Part shown: positions 50,487 to 61,929 of the stretch, piece after piece
Layout of the letters: each line of letters starts with the position of its first letter
Position numbering within the stretch: position 1 is the stretch's first letter
DNA from: Halichondria panicea
Lineage: Eukaryota > Porifera > Demospongiae > Suberitida > Halichondriidae
Direction of reading: 5' to 3'
Assembly: GCF_963675165.1 (NCBI RefSeq)
Contig: NC_087378.1
Coordinates: forward strand, 1,481,525-1,545,524
DNA length: 64,000 bases
Notes under the pieces: generated by a model
The model's database searches: none
Seen by the model: the letters and a program-made list of their open reading frames with translations, nothing else
Told to the model about the DNA's origin: nothing
Position numbers and translations under genes: made by a program

Positions 50487-50673
50487 TCAAACTAATACTG
50501 TGTGTTCATAGCTGGAATAATAGAGCTGAGGGTGGTTATTTTGGCTGGGAAGCAGTTACCTACCCACTTCAATTGCTAACTGTAGACAAGACACATTACT
50601 AGGGGGTTATATAAAAAGCTTGCAACCACACTGTAGCTATTAAGTGAGCTAGCTATAATAGTAAGAAATAGAG

Positions 50674-52167
50674 ATGCCACTCTCCACTAATGCAAGGATT
50701 ACTCTGTTGCTGGTTGTGATTGATCTGTGCACACTGGTGTCAGGTGAGAGAGGTACTCACTGTGTGTACCTATAATTATAACCAACCATTACAGGTGTTC
50801 TTGTTCCCATGGGGTTTCACTCAGTCTGTGAGAAAGGAGAGAAAGGATTAAGGGGGTACCCTGGGCCTGCAATTTACAGAGCAAACAAGGGTGAGTATAC
50901 AACTAACTATATTAGTCGTTCCTTTTTTTTTTACTTCTTATTCTGTGCATCAATGTTGCAGGTGAAAAGGGTGTTCCTGGTGTCTGCCACTCCAGATGTA
51001 CCAACTCTTTGTACCTGGGAATATGCAGCCAGATCACAGCCAGTCTGGGGGACGAAGCACATGAAAATACAGATGACACGGACAAGAGGAGTGCTTACAG
51101 CTTTAATCCTGCCTTGTTGTACAAACTCAGAGTAGGAGTACTAACTGTGGATCAGCTCAGTGTGATCGAAGCTAAGAGTATACTGCAGTCTTTCTGCCTT
51201 GGTGGTACCGAAACATGTAAGGAAATAAAACTCTCGTGAATCTTTTACATTATGATATGTGCATTTTCCAGTTGAGAAAGGACAAAAGGGAGAGCAAGGA
51301 ATCCCGGGGGTGGGGCTGAGAGGTGCGCCTGGACCTCCTGGAATGGATGGAATAAAAGGTATAGGGTACTCAACACCTATGCGATGGGCAAGCATATCTA
51401 TTAAAATTACTTATACTTGTGCAATATTCAATCAATGTACCTACTGCTTATGCTTCTACCACCCCCAGGAGACAAAGGAGACATAAGTTACCCTACGAGT
51501 GAGCCAGTGGAGGGGCCAACGGGGGAGAAAGGGAGCAAAGGTGATGATGGGGACGTGGGTCCAGTTGGCAACACTGGTCAACCTGGACCAAGGGGTACTC
51601 CTGGTCCAAGAGGTGAGCTTAATTGTCTTGGAATGTGTATATTTATTCGATCATTGACAATGTATGTATGCTGATACATACCGTGTATTTGCAGGTGTAA
51701 CCTTCATTCGTTGGGGAGAGAGTCTGTGTCCTCCGCAATCAAAGCTCCTACACAAAGGCCTTGCATTCAATGTTGGCATGAACAACAACCTCCTCTGTGT
51801 GCCTACCAATTCTAAACCCTCATTCAGTATTGGTAAAGGCTCCACCAAGCACAGACTGGTTCCAGTGTCGTACCCCATTTACCAGCACCTTTTCAACCTC
51901 AAGTGTGCACAGTGTGATGCTGAAAACAAGACCTCTATGTTCGTGCAACTAGGAACTGGAGTGTGTCCTAGTGAATGGTCTACTGAGTACAGTGGGTACG
52001 CTGTGAGTACCGCTAACTCTGATGTGGTCTGCTTGAATGGCAAGGTTGCTAAGGACATTGACTGGAATAGCAACCTCAACGATCTGAAACTGATAGATAT
52101 TTCCTGTCCAACATGCAGTGGTTATTTGTCTGGAGAAACTGTATTGTGTGCAGTTTGCACAAAGTGA
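50674..52167 (+). CDS. Sponge short-chain (spongin-type) collagen
   Basis: Six exons: 50674-50743, 50795-50890, 50962-51216, 51272-51358, 51469-51612, 51695-52167. They total 1125 nt, 374 residues. A signal peptide (ARITLLLVVIDLCTLVSG) comes first. Interrupted Gly-X-Y segments (CEKGEKGLRGYPGPA; GEKGVPG; EKGQKGEQGIPG..GAPGPPG; GDVGPVGNTGQPGPRGTPG) flank a non-collagenous Cys-containing insert of about 75 residues in exon 3. The last exon is the C-terminal Cys-rich domain of short-chain collagen C4 of freshwater sponges (GVTFIRWGESLCP, LKCAQCDAENKTSMFVQLG, GVCPSEWSTEYSGY, ending LCAVCTK). Secreted matrix protein, probably of spongin or basement-membrane-like layers. Confidence 0.88.
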
Positions 52168-52343
52168 TCACTGTTGTTAGGCAACACTCTCTTATTATTT
52201 TTTGCTGCTGTCCGTGGTATGTGTGCCAAAGACATTACAATTTTTGATGTTTATAATAACAAGCATAGATAAATGCCAATAGATATTTTAGCATAATGAT
52301 TCTAGTACTGTATCAGTTCAGATTATGTACAATGGTTCATTCA

Positions 52344-54664
52344 TCACTTCTTGTCATCTTTTTTATCCTGCATGTGTGTGTGTGTGTTGCAAATCAATGA
52401 CTGTAGTACTACTTACGCCGATGAAGTTGCCTATAAATTATATTACACAGACACCATTAACAAATTCAATTATGGCATAAGCATACAAAAGTACGTTTTG
52501 TCTGCAAGGTTAAGTATGTTAATTAGTTGTAATGTAGGTCATGTTAACCACGCCCATGAACCACACCTACCTTGCTCTTGTCCCCCTGGTCAGTCATCTG
52601 CTCTAGGTTGTGGAGTGCCTCCTCGGGGTTGACCCCCGGCAGAGAGCTGAGCACAGAGTGGAGAAACTCAGGATTTTGCATCAAGTCCTCATCGTCAGGG
52701 TCATCCGCCTGTGTGTGTGTGTGCGTGCGTGTGTGTGGGGGGGAGAGGGGAATGTATATAATGTTAGTGTTTGTATGCATGTGAAGTGTGTGAGTGTACG
52801 GTACCAAAGTGTTGTAAAAGTGGGAGGGAATATTATGGGAAGACATACAAATCCTCGAGCTACAAAAGGTTAGTACCACTGAGCCCTCCTCACCTGTTCC
52901 TCAGTGTCCATAGCTTGCTGGTCATCGTCCATCACAGCCATGGACATCTGTAGAGCCAGTGCCATTTGGTCCTCCTCTGTCATTGTAGACACATTCTGAA
53001 CACAGGAAGAGGGGATATAACATAGTGTACACACAACAATAATTAAAAATGCAAGTCCATTTAACTCTTGAAAACAGTCAAAGGTAACTACGTAGAAAAG
53101 CAAATCCATGAAATGGCAAGTGTGACACTAAGTACTCACAGAGACTCCTTGGTTCAACTGCATATCCTGTAGATTGAGACAAAGCATATGAGTAATCTGC
53201 TAAAAGTATGATGCTCTCTTACTGGATTGTACGGTAAGTCTGTCTCCTCAGCTTGTGCCAGCACTCCTCCACTGATCTCTCCACCTGATATCACTGTGTG
53301 AAGAAACAAACAAACAAACAGTCACCTAAGCGCTGCTGAATGACAAGAGACATACCTCCAGCGTCCGTTTCCATCCCCTGAATTGAGTCTACTTGCACTT
53401 TCCTGGCATCTTCTTCTTGTCTGTGTCGCTGTTCTTCCATTGACACCCTCAGAGCCTGTGAGGCGGGGGGTTAGAGGTCATCCATTAGTGCATAAATATC
53501 TCACCATAGCTAGCTCAGGGTCCTCTGAGGGGTCAATGCCAAACTCGAACCCCTGTCCCATGGGAGCGAGGGGAGCACCGTCCTCCCCGGCTAGGATAGG
53601 GGAGGAGAGGAGGACCTCGGACAGCAGGGGGCCTGGCAGAGCAGTTACAAGGTGACTGGGGTGGGGGACACTGTAAAGTACTGTGGTTGTCATACATGTA
53701 TTAGTATTTACCATGTCTTCTCCTTCCCATTGATAGTGTTAATGAAGGTGGACAGTTTGTTATTGTTCACGTCCTGAGAATGTGAGGATAATAATACTTC
53801 TTCATTAAGTGAACAAAACAATTTACCTCTTCTCCGAAGTTGATGATGTCCACACTGACCTTCTCCTTCTTCAGCCTCTTGGCCAATCGTACAAGCTGTA
53901 GGATAATTGGATATGCAATGCATACAAGCACAGGAGTACTTGAAGTACCTCTTTCTCTTCGGAACCGACTGGACTGCCCACAAACACAATGATCCTCATT
54001 TTCTGGTTCTTGTTCTGTCGGTGCTTTAGGGAAAGCTGTGGGGAGACACAGATAGTGCCAAAAAATTGAGAGAATTTAATACATGAAAACAGAGTGTGTG
54101 GAATTAAATTAGCTTACATGAGCGATTCTGACTCCAGTGACAAAATTTATTCTGCCAGCTGGCTCGACAGCCTGCAGAGCCTTGAAAATCTTATTGTTGT
54201 CATTGGTGAGGGTCACACGCAACTGGGTACTGTACGGAGGGGTCCAGTGGATATTAGACATACCTTCTAGAAAACACTGCACCCAAACCACACCCAGACA
54301 CACACTACTCACACCCTCACGTATTTACACTGCCTATACACACCGCCCACACCCTCACACTTCCAACTTCCAACACACACACCCTCACATACTCTGCTAG
54401 TGAGAGTAGTCCAACACTGTTCTCCTGATTCTGTCTGGTCTTCATGTGACAAACTGCATTGACAGCGTCTTGTTGTGCCTGGAGTCTTGTGGGAATGAAG
54501 TCACCATTACGCATCCACTCACTGTTGTCAACACTGGGGAATGAAGGAGACAATTCTATAATATATACTGTAGTAGTATAGTACAGGTGTTAAAGGTGAG
54601 CTAAGGCTATGTGGTGTATTCACTGATCTATAGCTTACCATATGACAGTAGCTTCAAGTCCCAT
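52344..54664 (-). CDS. PSMD4: 26S proteasome ubiquitin receptor PSMD4 (Rpn10)
   Basis: Thirteen exons: 54664-54639, 54533-54393, 54229-54118, 54035-53949, 53895-53827, 53773-53712, 53670-53505, 53455-53356, 53293-53223, 53166-53140, 52995-52894, 52708-52571, 52367-52344. They total 1125 nt, 374 residues (human 377). The VWA domain has [52 protein letters not shown] and [10 protein letters not shown]. Ubiquitin-interacting motifs are [19 protein letters not shown] and [15 protein letters not shown]. After the conserved [10 protein letters not shown] block, a 24-nt last exon encodes only DKKDDKK and the stop, matching the Lys-rich end of animal PSMD4. It binds ubiquitin chains in the 19S particle. 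Confidence 0.95.
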
Positions 54665-55543
54665 TATGAACAGCAATAGAGAGAGAATAGAGCTAGAACT
54701 AGAGATGGGCAGAGAGAGGTGCTAATGGCTTTTTTCACGGTGGCTTTTTAGTTTCTAATTGGAGACACCCAAGTATCTTGTCGAGTCAGCATAGCACATT
54801 GCTCAATAGCCTCCTTCACAAGGCCTCAAGAGCGGCCTGGGATCGAGGCTAATTGCTCAAGTGCTGCAACAACCACAATGAGCCCCTCCCACTAGAGTGC
54901 AACCAGCCACACCCCCCTCTCCAGTATGCACTGGCTTTAGTTTTGTGTTGTTGCAAAGCAAATCACACACTTAACTTGTACCACAAATGGTTGTGGAAGC
55001 ACCATACTTATAATGTAACTTCTGACTTTGCTGCATAGAGATGCTATCATTCACTGTCAACATGTTGTCTAGCTATGGCTTCTTCACTCTCCTCCTGGAA
55101 ACATTGGAATGTGTCATGTATTTAACTGCATGCAGCTACCAAGTTTTTCATTGGAGCTAAAGGAGAACATAATCAGAAGGCCTAGATTAAAAATTGGACA
55201 AAGCTGCCTTATCTTCACCAGCAACAAGTTACAAGTGAGCTATGCTGAAGTTTCTGTATATCTATTAGCTAAAATAGATAAGCACTTATACTTTCAATGA
55301 GCCTCAGTGGCCACAATGCAAGCTATAGGGGACATTTAAACGATTTCAGGTATAAAACCTGTGATAGCCGTAGTGTAAAGAGTTGGCATGCAAGGTGGTG
55401 AATTAGCTGTTCTATGAACTCTTGGAGATGCCACTGTCTCCATGTACTGTAATCTCTTCATACATTGGTACCAAGCACCCACTGATTTACTAATAGATTG
55501 AAACTAACTGTTTACACAGGGAGTCAACCAAGTGCTGAACGAG
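54665..55543. other. Intergenic region upstream of receptor copy A
   Basis: No gene recognised. The last ~120 bp (from about 55425) match the corresponding upstream stretch of copy B (from about 59260) in words such as GCCACTGTCTCCATGTA and CCAAGCACCCACTGATT, so the duplicated block includes the promoter. Confidence 0.6.
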
Positions 55544-57687
55544 ATGGCAAAATCTGCAAGGTTTCATCTGCTACTGATTGTAGCTTTGGAAATGGTGAGT
55601 CCCTAGACTGCAATAATCACTAATGATTCACCTGTTCTACTATCTGTGTAGGTTGTGTTTGCAATGGCTGACTACCATTTAGGCTACAACATTATCAGCT
55701 ACAGTAGCTCTAACAACACACTGGCCAATGGCACTTGCTGTGGTGAGACCTGTGATACAAGTTGTAGAACCACTCTTCGTCTGTGCTTCAGAGACGCTGG
55801 ACACCCACACAATGACGTTGATTCCAGTTGTACGATAGTGCAAAATCGTGAGAACGCAAATCAAGTCTTTTTTGATGCATCTTCGCAGAGTTCCATACCA
55901 AAATACTTCTCGGTATGTGTGCCAATTTTGGTAATGATAATTATTATTACTTATACCTACAGCAAACATTCCAGATATATGTCAGAGTCTCTCACAGTGT
56001 GAATGAGGACACAGCTACTGCCAACTTTGATCCTCCATTCACCGATCCACTCATTGATGAAATCTTCATTGAAGCCAATGTCAGTGCTGTCCTCTTTCCT
56101 AGCACTTTCTTTGTAATTACTGAAATGTACACTGTTACTGGAAACGTTGGAATAGCCACACTGACAATAGGAGTTAATGCTCGCTGTGCTGAGAACTACT
56201 TTGGTGATGGCTGTGAGATGCTTTGTGATGCAGATGGCATAACTAACTGCACTGCAGGTGAGAACACTACTAAAGTATTTACCACTTCTTACTCTCCCCC
56301 CACATATACACACAGTTCTCACTTCTCCTCAACCCCAAATAATGCCAACGGACAATCCAGAAACACCTAGTCAGACGTCCAGTTCCGACCAACCATCCAC
56401 CCCAACCACAGGCCCATTAGTACCCACTCCTGCCAACACCATAATTCCTATTGCAGTGGGTGTGTCCATTGCCGTCTTGGTCCTGATCATCATCGGAGTG
56501 ATCGTAATCATTCTCATTATTTACTGTGTTAAAAAAGGCAAGAAGGGATCTTGGAACCCCAAAAGTGAGTTTTTCTTGCGCACAAAATCCTCAACGGCTG
56601 TATCCTTCAATACCAAACAAGACTTTGTAGTGTACAACTCCCAGCTTGGGTAGATGTGCAAAAAAATTGGTACCTGTCATTTTTCTTTCAGGGAGTACTG
56701 AGCCTCAATTTACTTTGGAGAGGGCTGAAAGGAACCTCACCAGCAACATCAACAGGTTCAGTGTCATCAGTGACAATGGAGAAGAGGTGGAGTATGCAAT
56801 GGTCAACAAAAGTGAGTATTTCAGTCTACTCTTACCAATTCAATTACCCCCCTTGTCTATGTAGGTCCAGCTAGGACCTCTCGTGCTAGATCGCCTCCCA
56901 CACCACCCCCTCCTTACTCCTCTGATAAGCCCGAAGTTAGCGAAACCGAAGAGCCAGTAGAAATAGCACCAGCGATGGTAATTATCTGTTAATGTGTATC
57001 CATTATGTTATGCATGCACTCATAATTATTCCAGGACTTTGTGGTTAGGAATAAGGATACGGAAGAACGCTTTGCTGGTTATGAGACGGTAGACTTTGGT
57101 CCTTCAACAACAACAACAGAGGAAAATGTAAACATCCTAATTTAGCTATCGTTGAATGGCTCTAACCGGTAGGAAATGTGACCAACGGCAAAATACAAAA
57201 GTAGGAAATGTGGCCTTAGTAGGAATAATGGCTCAACCGGTAGGAAATGTGGCCCAGTATGAATAAATAGACGAAACGGTATAGAAAACGTTTGTTCAGT
57301 ATTAATGTTGTCTTTGAGAGGTCATACAAGTTGGATAGTTGAGTGTAGAATGTGTTGCTATGGGTAAGCCGATATGAAATGCCAGCCAATCAACCAATTA
57401 AATGTTATCCAACTTCACCACATCACAAATACTATGCACACCACTCACTCCATTCCACAGGGAGAAACTGAAGACCAGCCATCTGATATACGGTATGCCT
57501 CTCTGAACATTCACCAAGGCAACGGGTTCGGGGCTGAGAATGTGCAGGAGATTGCATTTGAAGTAGAAGCTGCTGACACTGAGGAGGACCAGGTCAGTTA
57601 AAAATTAATGTTAAATTCCCATGTCATGGAAACTTTTCAACACAGGAACCAGTGAGCTATACCGTGGTCAAGCATCAGGACAGCTAA
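55544..57687 (+). CDS. Delta-like ectodomain, one-pass receptor with ITIM tail (copy A)
   Basis: Nine exons: 55544-55594, 55652-55912, 55963-56257, 56316-56564, 56692-56811, 56865-56977, 57035-57127, 57461-57592, 57646-57687. They total 1356 nt, 451 residues. A signal peptide (FHLLLIVALEMVVFAMA) leads to an MNNL-like module of Notch ligands (YHLGYNII, NGTCCGETCDTSC, TTLRLCF) and a shortened DSL-like module (VNARCAENYFGDGCEMLC). There are no EGF repeats. A Thr/Pro stalk and a transmembrane helix (about 244-272) follow. The tail has ITIM-type motifs VEYAMV (Y320), IRYASL (Y406) and VSYTVV (Y443), plus AGYETV (Y379) and a PPPPY motif (Y343). This suggests a cell-surface inhibitory receptor recruiting SH2 phosphatases. 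The MNNL/DSL relation is my reading; the ITIMs are seen directly. Confidence 0.82.
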
Positions 57688-57858
57688 TCAAAGAGACATT
57701 TAAGCCGCTCCAAGAATAAATTTACAGGATTTTTCAATCATATATTTTTACAATTCATATTAAGCGTTGTGTATACAGATGTAATTTTTAGTTGTTCAAT
57801 ATTATAGATTGTTATGTTTATCAAAGTTGTTTTTGCTATTAAAATTTGCTAATGTAAT

Positions 57859-58650
57859 TTGACTGTTATGAAACCTGTGTGTGAAGGATGTGATGCAGAA
57901 CTGCATGCACAAAATAAAGGAATTCACCATTTAGGGATTTCTGTAATAAACAATACTCTGACACTGGATGATGACGAGCTAGTCAAACATGGACTGTGCA
58001 GACACCCTATACCCACATTACATTCCTTATCACTGGACTACCAGGTATTTCTTCACAAATAATGTGAGTCTTAATGTCACCACACAGTGTGTGCATTATC
58101 CTTATATGCAGGTTGTAGCGGACTACAGACTTAACTTTGGCGCTGACAACGTTGTACTCCTCACCTCTTGTACAATGCAGGACCACCCTCACTATGTGCT
58201 TCATGGAATCACAAAAACTACCGAGTAAAGACGAGGCTGAATGTGAGCATTAAGTGGTTGTGTAGTTAACATCGATAGCACGATTGACAACAAACTGGAG
58301 CAGCTCAGTATTTGAGCAATATTATCCAGTAAGGACTGATGCATGGTACTCAAACATAGTATCTTTACCACTGTGGTGCACTATCAGTCTATCACAGGGC
58401 ACTTTCCAGTTCTACACCAGTGTCGACTCAGAAAAATTTTCAGATAGTGTGCATGCTTATCGAGGCAGAGTTGCCAACAGATCTCTACAATCAGCCTATT
58501 TTACAGAGCGGTCAGTACAGTGGCAAAGGTGAACTAACGAGCACCAGTTTGAATGTATCTTTCACTGTTCGCTGTGAGGAAGGTTTCTTTGGTGAAGGAT
58601 GCGAGAGACTATGCAGTTTCATAATGGGTAGCTACCTGAAAAATAAGTGA
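57859..58650 (+). pseudogene. Degenerate third copy of the Delta-like/ITIM receptor ectodomain
   Basis: Between the two intact copies lies sequence with pieces of the same ectodomain in order: an HLGISVINNTL stretch, VVADYRLN after a splice-like TGCAG, a TFQFYTSVDSEKFSDS stretch (compare TFQIYVRVSHSVNED), and then IEAEL...LNVSFTVRCEEGFFGEGCERLC (compare VNARCAENYFGDGCEMLC). The pieces fall in different frames, and no transmembrane or tail exons follow before copy B. It is either a decayed copy or a very divergent, partly rebuilt paralogue. The final DSL-like motif is better conserved than the rest. Confidence 0.55.
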
Positions 58651-59454
58651 GCTGTAGATCTACTCGATCATGCATTACCTGCTATAAATGCATGCAAATT
58701 TAGGACACTATTAATTTCGTCACTAGTCTAGCTATATATACATTGAAGTTCTCCCAAATATAGTTTATGGTGTTACTGAATAATGGAATTGTTCCATGCC
58801 CTGCAGTTTAACCTGGCCCCATTGTGTACAAAGGCTACAATATTGGTGCTATAGACAGTGCAGTCGTGTTTGGAGTCCTAGGTACTAGGTATAATCGTGT
58901 GCACCACATTGGATACTCTATTTGCAACAGGCGCAGAAAGTAAACAAAACAAAAACTAATGCAATACGACATAGTTCTAGTTCATCATTTACTTCGTTTC
59001 TGTATTTTAGTATCAGGATTGTTTCTTCTCAGTCACAATACTATTACAGACATACAAATGTAGCCAGCCCCACCCCTCTCCAACAATATGCATTTACATG
59101 ATAATCAACACACATGTTCTTATCAAAGATGATTGTCCTCTTTACAAGCAACACTAAAGTGAGATGCACTCTTAGATGAGCTACAATATATGGCGTATAA
59201 AGGTAAAATAGTATTCAAGGTGGAAAATTAATGTTATACAGTAGCTCTTTAGTCTTACATGCCACTGTCTCCATGTAATCATGTACTGTATCTCACAGTA
59301 TACCTTGGTCCCAAGCACCCACTGATTGGCTATAATTGATTGAAACTAATTATGCATGACTGTTGTTGTATTACAGATCTAGAGATATAAAGTAAACACT
59401 CATGACTGCATGTACTTACACAGGGAGTTGACTGTTTACTAGTTACTGAACGAG
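58651..59454. other. Intergenic region upstream of receptor copy B
   Basis: No gene recognised. The right half (about 59260-59454) is a diverged duplicate of the region upstream of copy A, with small insertions. Confidence 0.55.
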
Positions 59455-61453
59455 ATGGCAAAATCTACAAGGTTTCATCTGCTACTCATAACTTTGGAAA
59501 TGGTGAGTTCTATTACAATAAATCGCCACTCTGTTAGTGTTATCCAATCTGTGTAGGTTGTGTTTGCAATGGCCGACTACCATTTAGGCTACAACATTAT
59601 CAGCTACAGTAGCACTAACAACACACTGGCCAATGGCACTTGCTGTGGTGAGACCTGTGATACAAGTTGTAGAACCACTCTTCGTCTGTGCTTCAGAGAC
59701 GCTGGACATCCACACAATGACGTTGATTCCAGTTGTACGATAGTGCAAATTCGTGAGAACACAAATCAAGTCTTTTTTACTGCATCTTCGCAGAGTTCCA
59801 TATTAAAATACTTCTCGGTATGTGTGCCAATTTTGGTAATGATAATCATTATTACTTACACCTACAGCAAACATTTCAGATATATGTCAGAGTCTCTCAC
59901 AGTGTGAATGAGGACACATCTGCTGCCGACTTTGATCCTCCGTTCACCGATCCACTCATTGATGAAATCTTCATTGAAGCCAATGTCAATGCTGTCCTCT
60001 TTCCTAGCACTTTCTTTATAATTACTGAAATGTACACTGTTACTGGAAACGTTGGAATAGCCACACTGACAATAGGAGTTAATGCTCGCTGTGCTGAGAA
60101 CTACTTTGGTGATGGCTGTGAGATGCTTTGTGATGCAGATGGCGTAACTAACTGCACTACAGGTGAGAACACTACTAAAGTATTTACCACTTCTTACTCC
60201 CCCCACACATATACACACAGTTCTCACTCCTCCTCCCCCACCCCAAACAATGACAACGGAAGCTCTAGAAACTAACCCTAGTCAGACGTCCAGTACTGAC
60301 CAACCAAACTTCCCAACCACAGGCCCATTAGTACCCATTACTGACAACACCATAATTCCTATTGCAGTGGGTGTGTCCATTGCTGTATTGGTTCTGATCA
60401 TCATCGGAGTGATCGCAATCATACTCATCATTTACTTCTTCAACAGAAGCAAGAACAGAGCTTGGAACCCCAAAAGTGAGAGATTTTTGCAGCAGATAAT
60501 TGTGCACATACAAAAGAATGCTTGTATAACAGCTCCCCCAAAATTTATCTTTGTAACTAGGCGATGCATGGAGCTATTATACACAACTAACAAGTGCACA
60601 ATACCTGTGCAATAATGACTGTCCATGCACTTTCTTTCAGGGAGTACTCAGCCCCACTTTACTATGGAGAGGGCTGAAAGGTCCATCACCAACAACATAG
60701 ACGAAGAGGTGGAGTATGCAACCATCAATGAACTGGTAAATGTCTGTTTTGATGCATATCAACTCACTGCATACGTACACTCACATTCCAGCACTTTGTG
60801 GTGAGCAATGAGGAAGAGGAAGATCGCTTAGCTGGTTATGAGACAATAAAGCGTCTTCCTCCAACAAAAGAAGCGAAGGTAAAGTGTTATATCGTTGAAT
60901 GGCTGAGAACCCACTAGGAAATGTGGGGTCTATAGTAGGATTGTTGTGTTTGGAGGTTAAGTGTATACAATGTCATTCATTGTGAATGCATGTGTGTTGC
61001 AATGAGTAAGCAAAGAACAACAACTTTGGAATCTCAATTATTCTAGAGTTATATCACGTTCTATAATTCCACAGGGGACAACTGAAGAACAGTCATCAGC
61101 ATTAACGTATGCGTCTCTGGACATTCAACCAAGTGGGGCAGTCATCCGTGAGATAGATTCTGAAGAGAATGACACTGAGGACGAGGTCAGTAATTATGAC
61201 AACATTCGTTCACTTTCAATATCTCTTATTGTACACTGTACTTATAATGTACAGTGAGTGTGCCATAAGAATTTTAAAGTGAATGAATGTATTATGGTGC
61301 TATGCCTAAATAACCGAATTGATTGACTCCTACTGCATCAATATACTGTATAAATTTGTGACAGCAGATCTAATCCATACTGTGTTCCAATGTCATGCAA
61401 TGCAGGATCAAAAACCAGTACGTTATGCTGTGATCAAGCAACACAGCGATTAA
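59455..61453 (+). CDS. Delta-like ectodomain, one-pass receptor with ITIM tail (copy B)
   Basis: Eight exons: 59455-59502, 59557-59817, 59868-60162, 60221-60475, 60641-60735, 60792-60878, 61075-61185, 61406-61453. They total 1200 nt, 399 residues. Signal peptide, MNNL-like and shortened DSL-like ectodomain, stalk and transmembrane helix (about 246-273) are almost identical to copy A; exons 2 and 3 have the same lengths and the 50-bp intron between them differs at two positions. The tail differs more. The exon carrying PPPPY in copy A is absent, but the tyrosine motifs remain: VEYATI (Y312), AGYETI (Y334), LTYASL (Y359) and VRYAVI (Y391). Three of the four fit ITIM. All splice sites are intact and the frame is complete, so this looks functional. 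Confidence 0.82.
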
Positions 61454-61929
61454 AGAACCAATCAAGCCAATTGCCAATAAATTGACACTTCAATGCATGC
61501 ATAATTATGTTACTGTACAGTTATTCAATACTAGCTGATCTATTACTGCTATTTGTGTCAAAATTTATAATCATAATATTCCTACATGATATGCAAATGA
61601 ACGTTTTTTGATGCAATGAATCTACTACATGTATGTGATTCATGATTACTGCCTTCATGTAAATGAAGGAGTCTTTTTATATAATTATATATTATGCAAA
61701 ATAAAAAGCAACCACCCATTAAAGAAATATTGTTCATCATACATGTATACTATCAGTGTTTCATGTCCGTTTTCATGCATGCCTATAATTATAGCTATGC
61801 ACAATGATATCATCATTTTGGAAGATTTGTCAATTCATATAATTTAATGAGTACAAGTATAAAAAATAATGCAGAATAGATATTATAACAGTACAGTTTC
61901 AACATACAAGGCTAGAACAGTCATAGAAG
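61454..61929. other. Convergent intergenic region, receptor B / YKT6
   Basis: AT-rich stretch holding both 3' UTRs. No gene or structured RNA recognised. Confidence 0.5.

Noticed and set aside
52544-52570. PSMD4 ending by read-through to TAA at 52544
   Set aside because: A GTAGGT donor at 52570 and a small exon encoding DKKDDKK at 52344-52367 reproduce the known Lys-rich end of the family.
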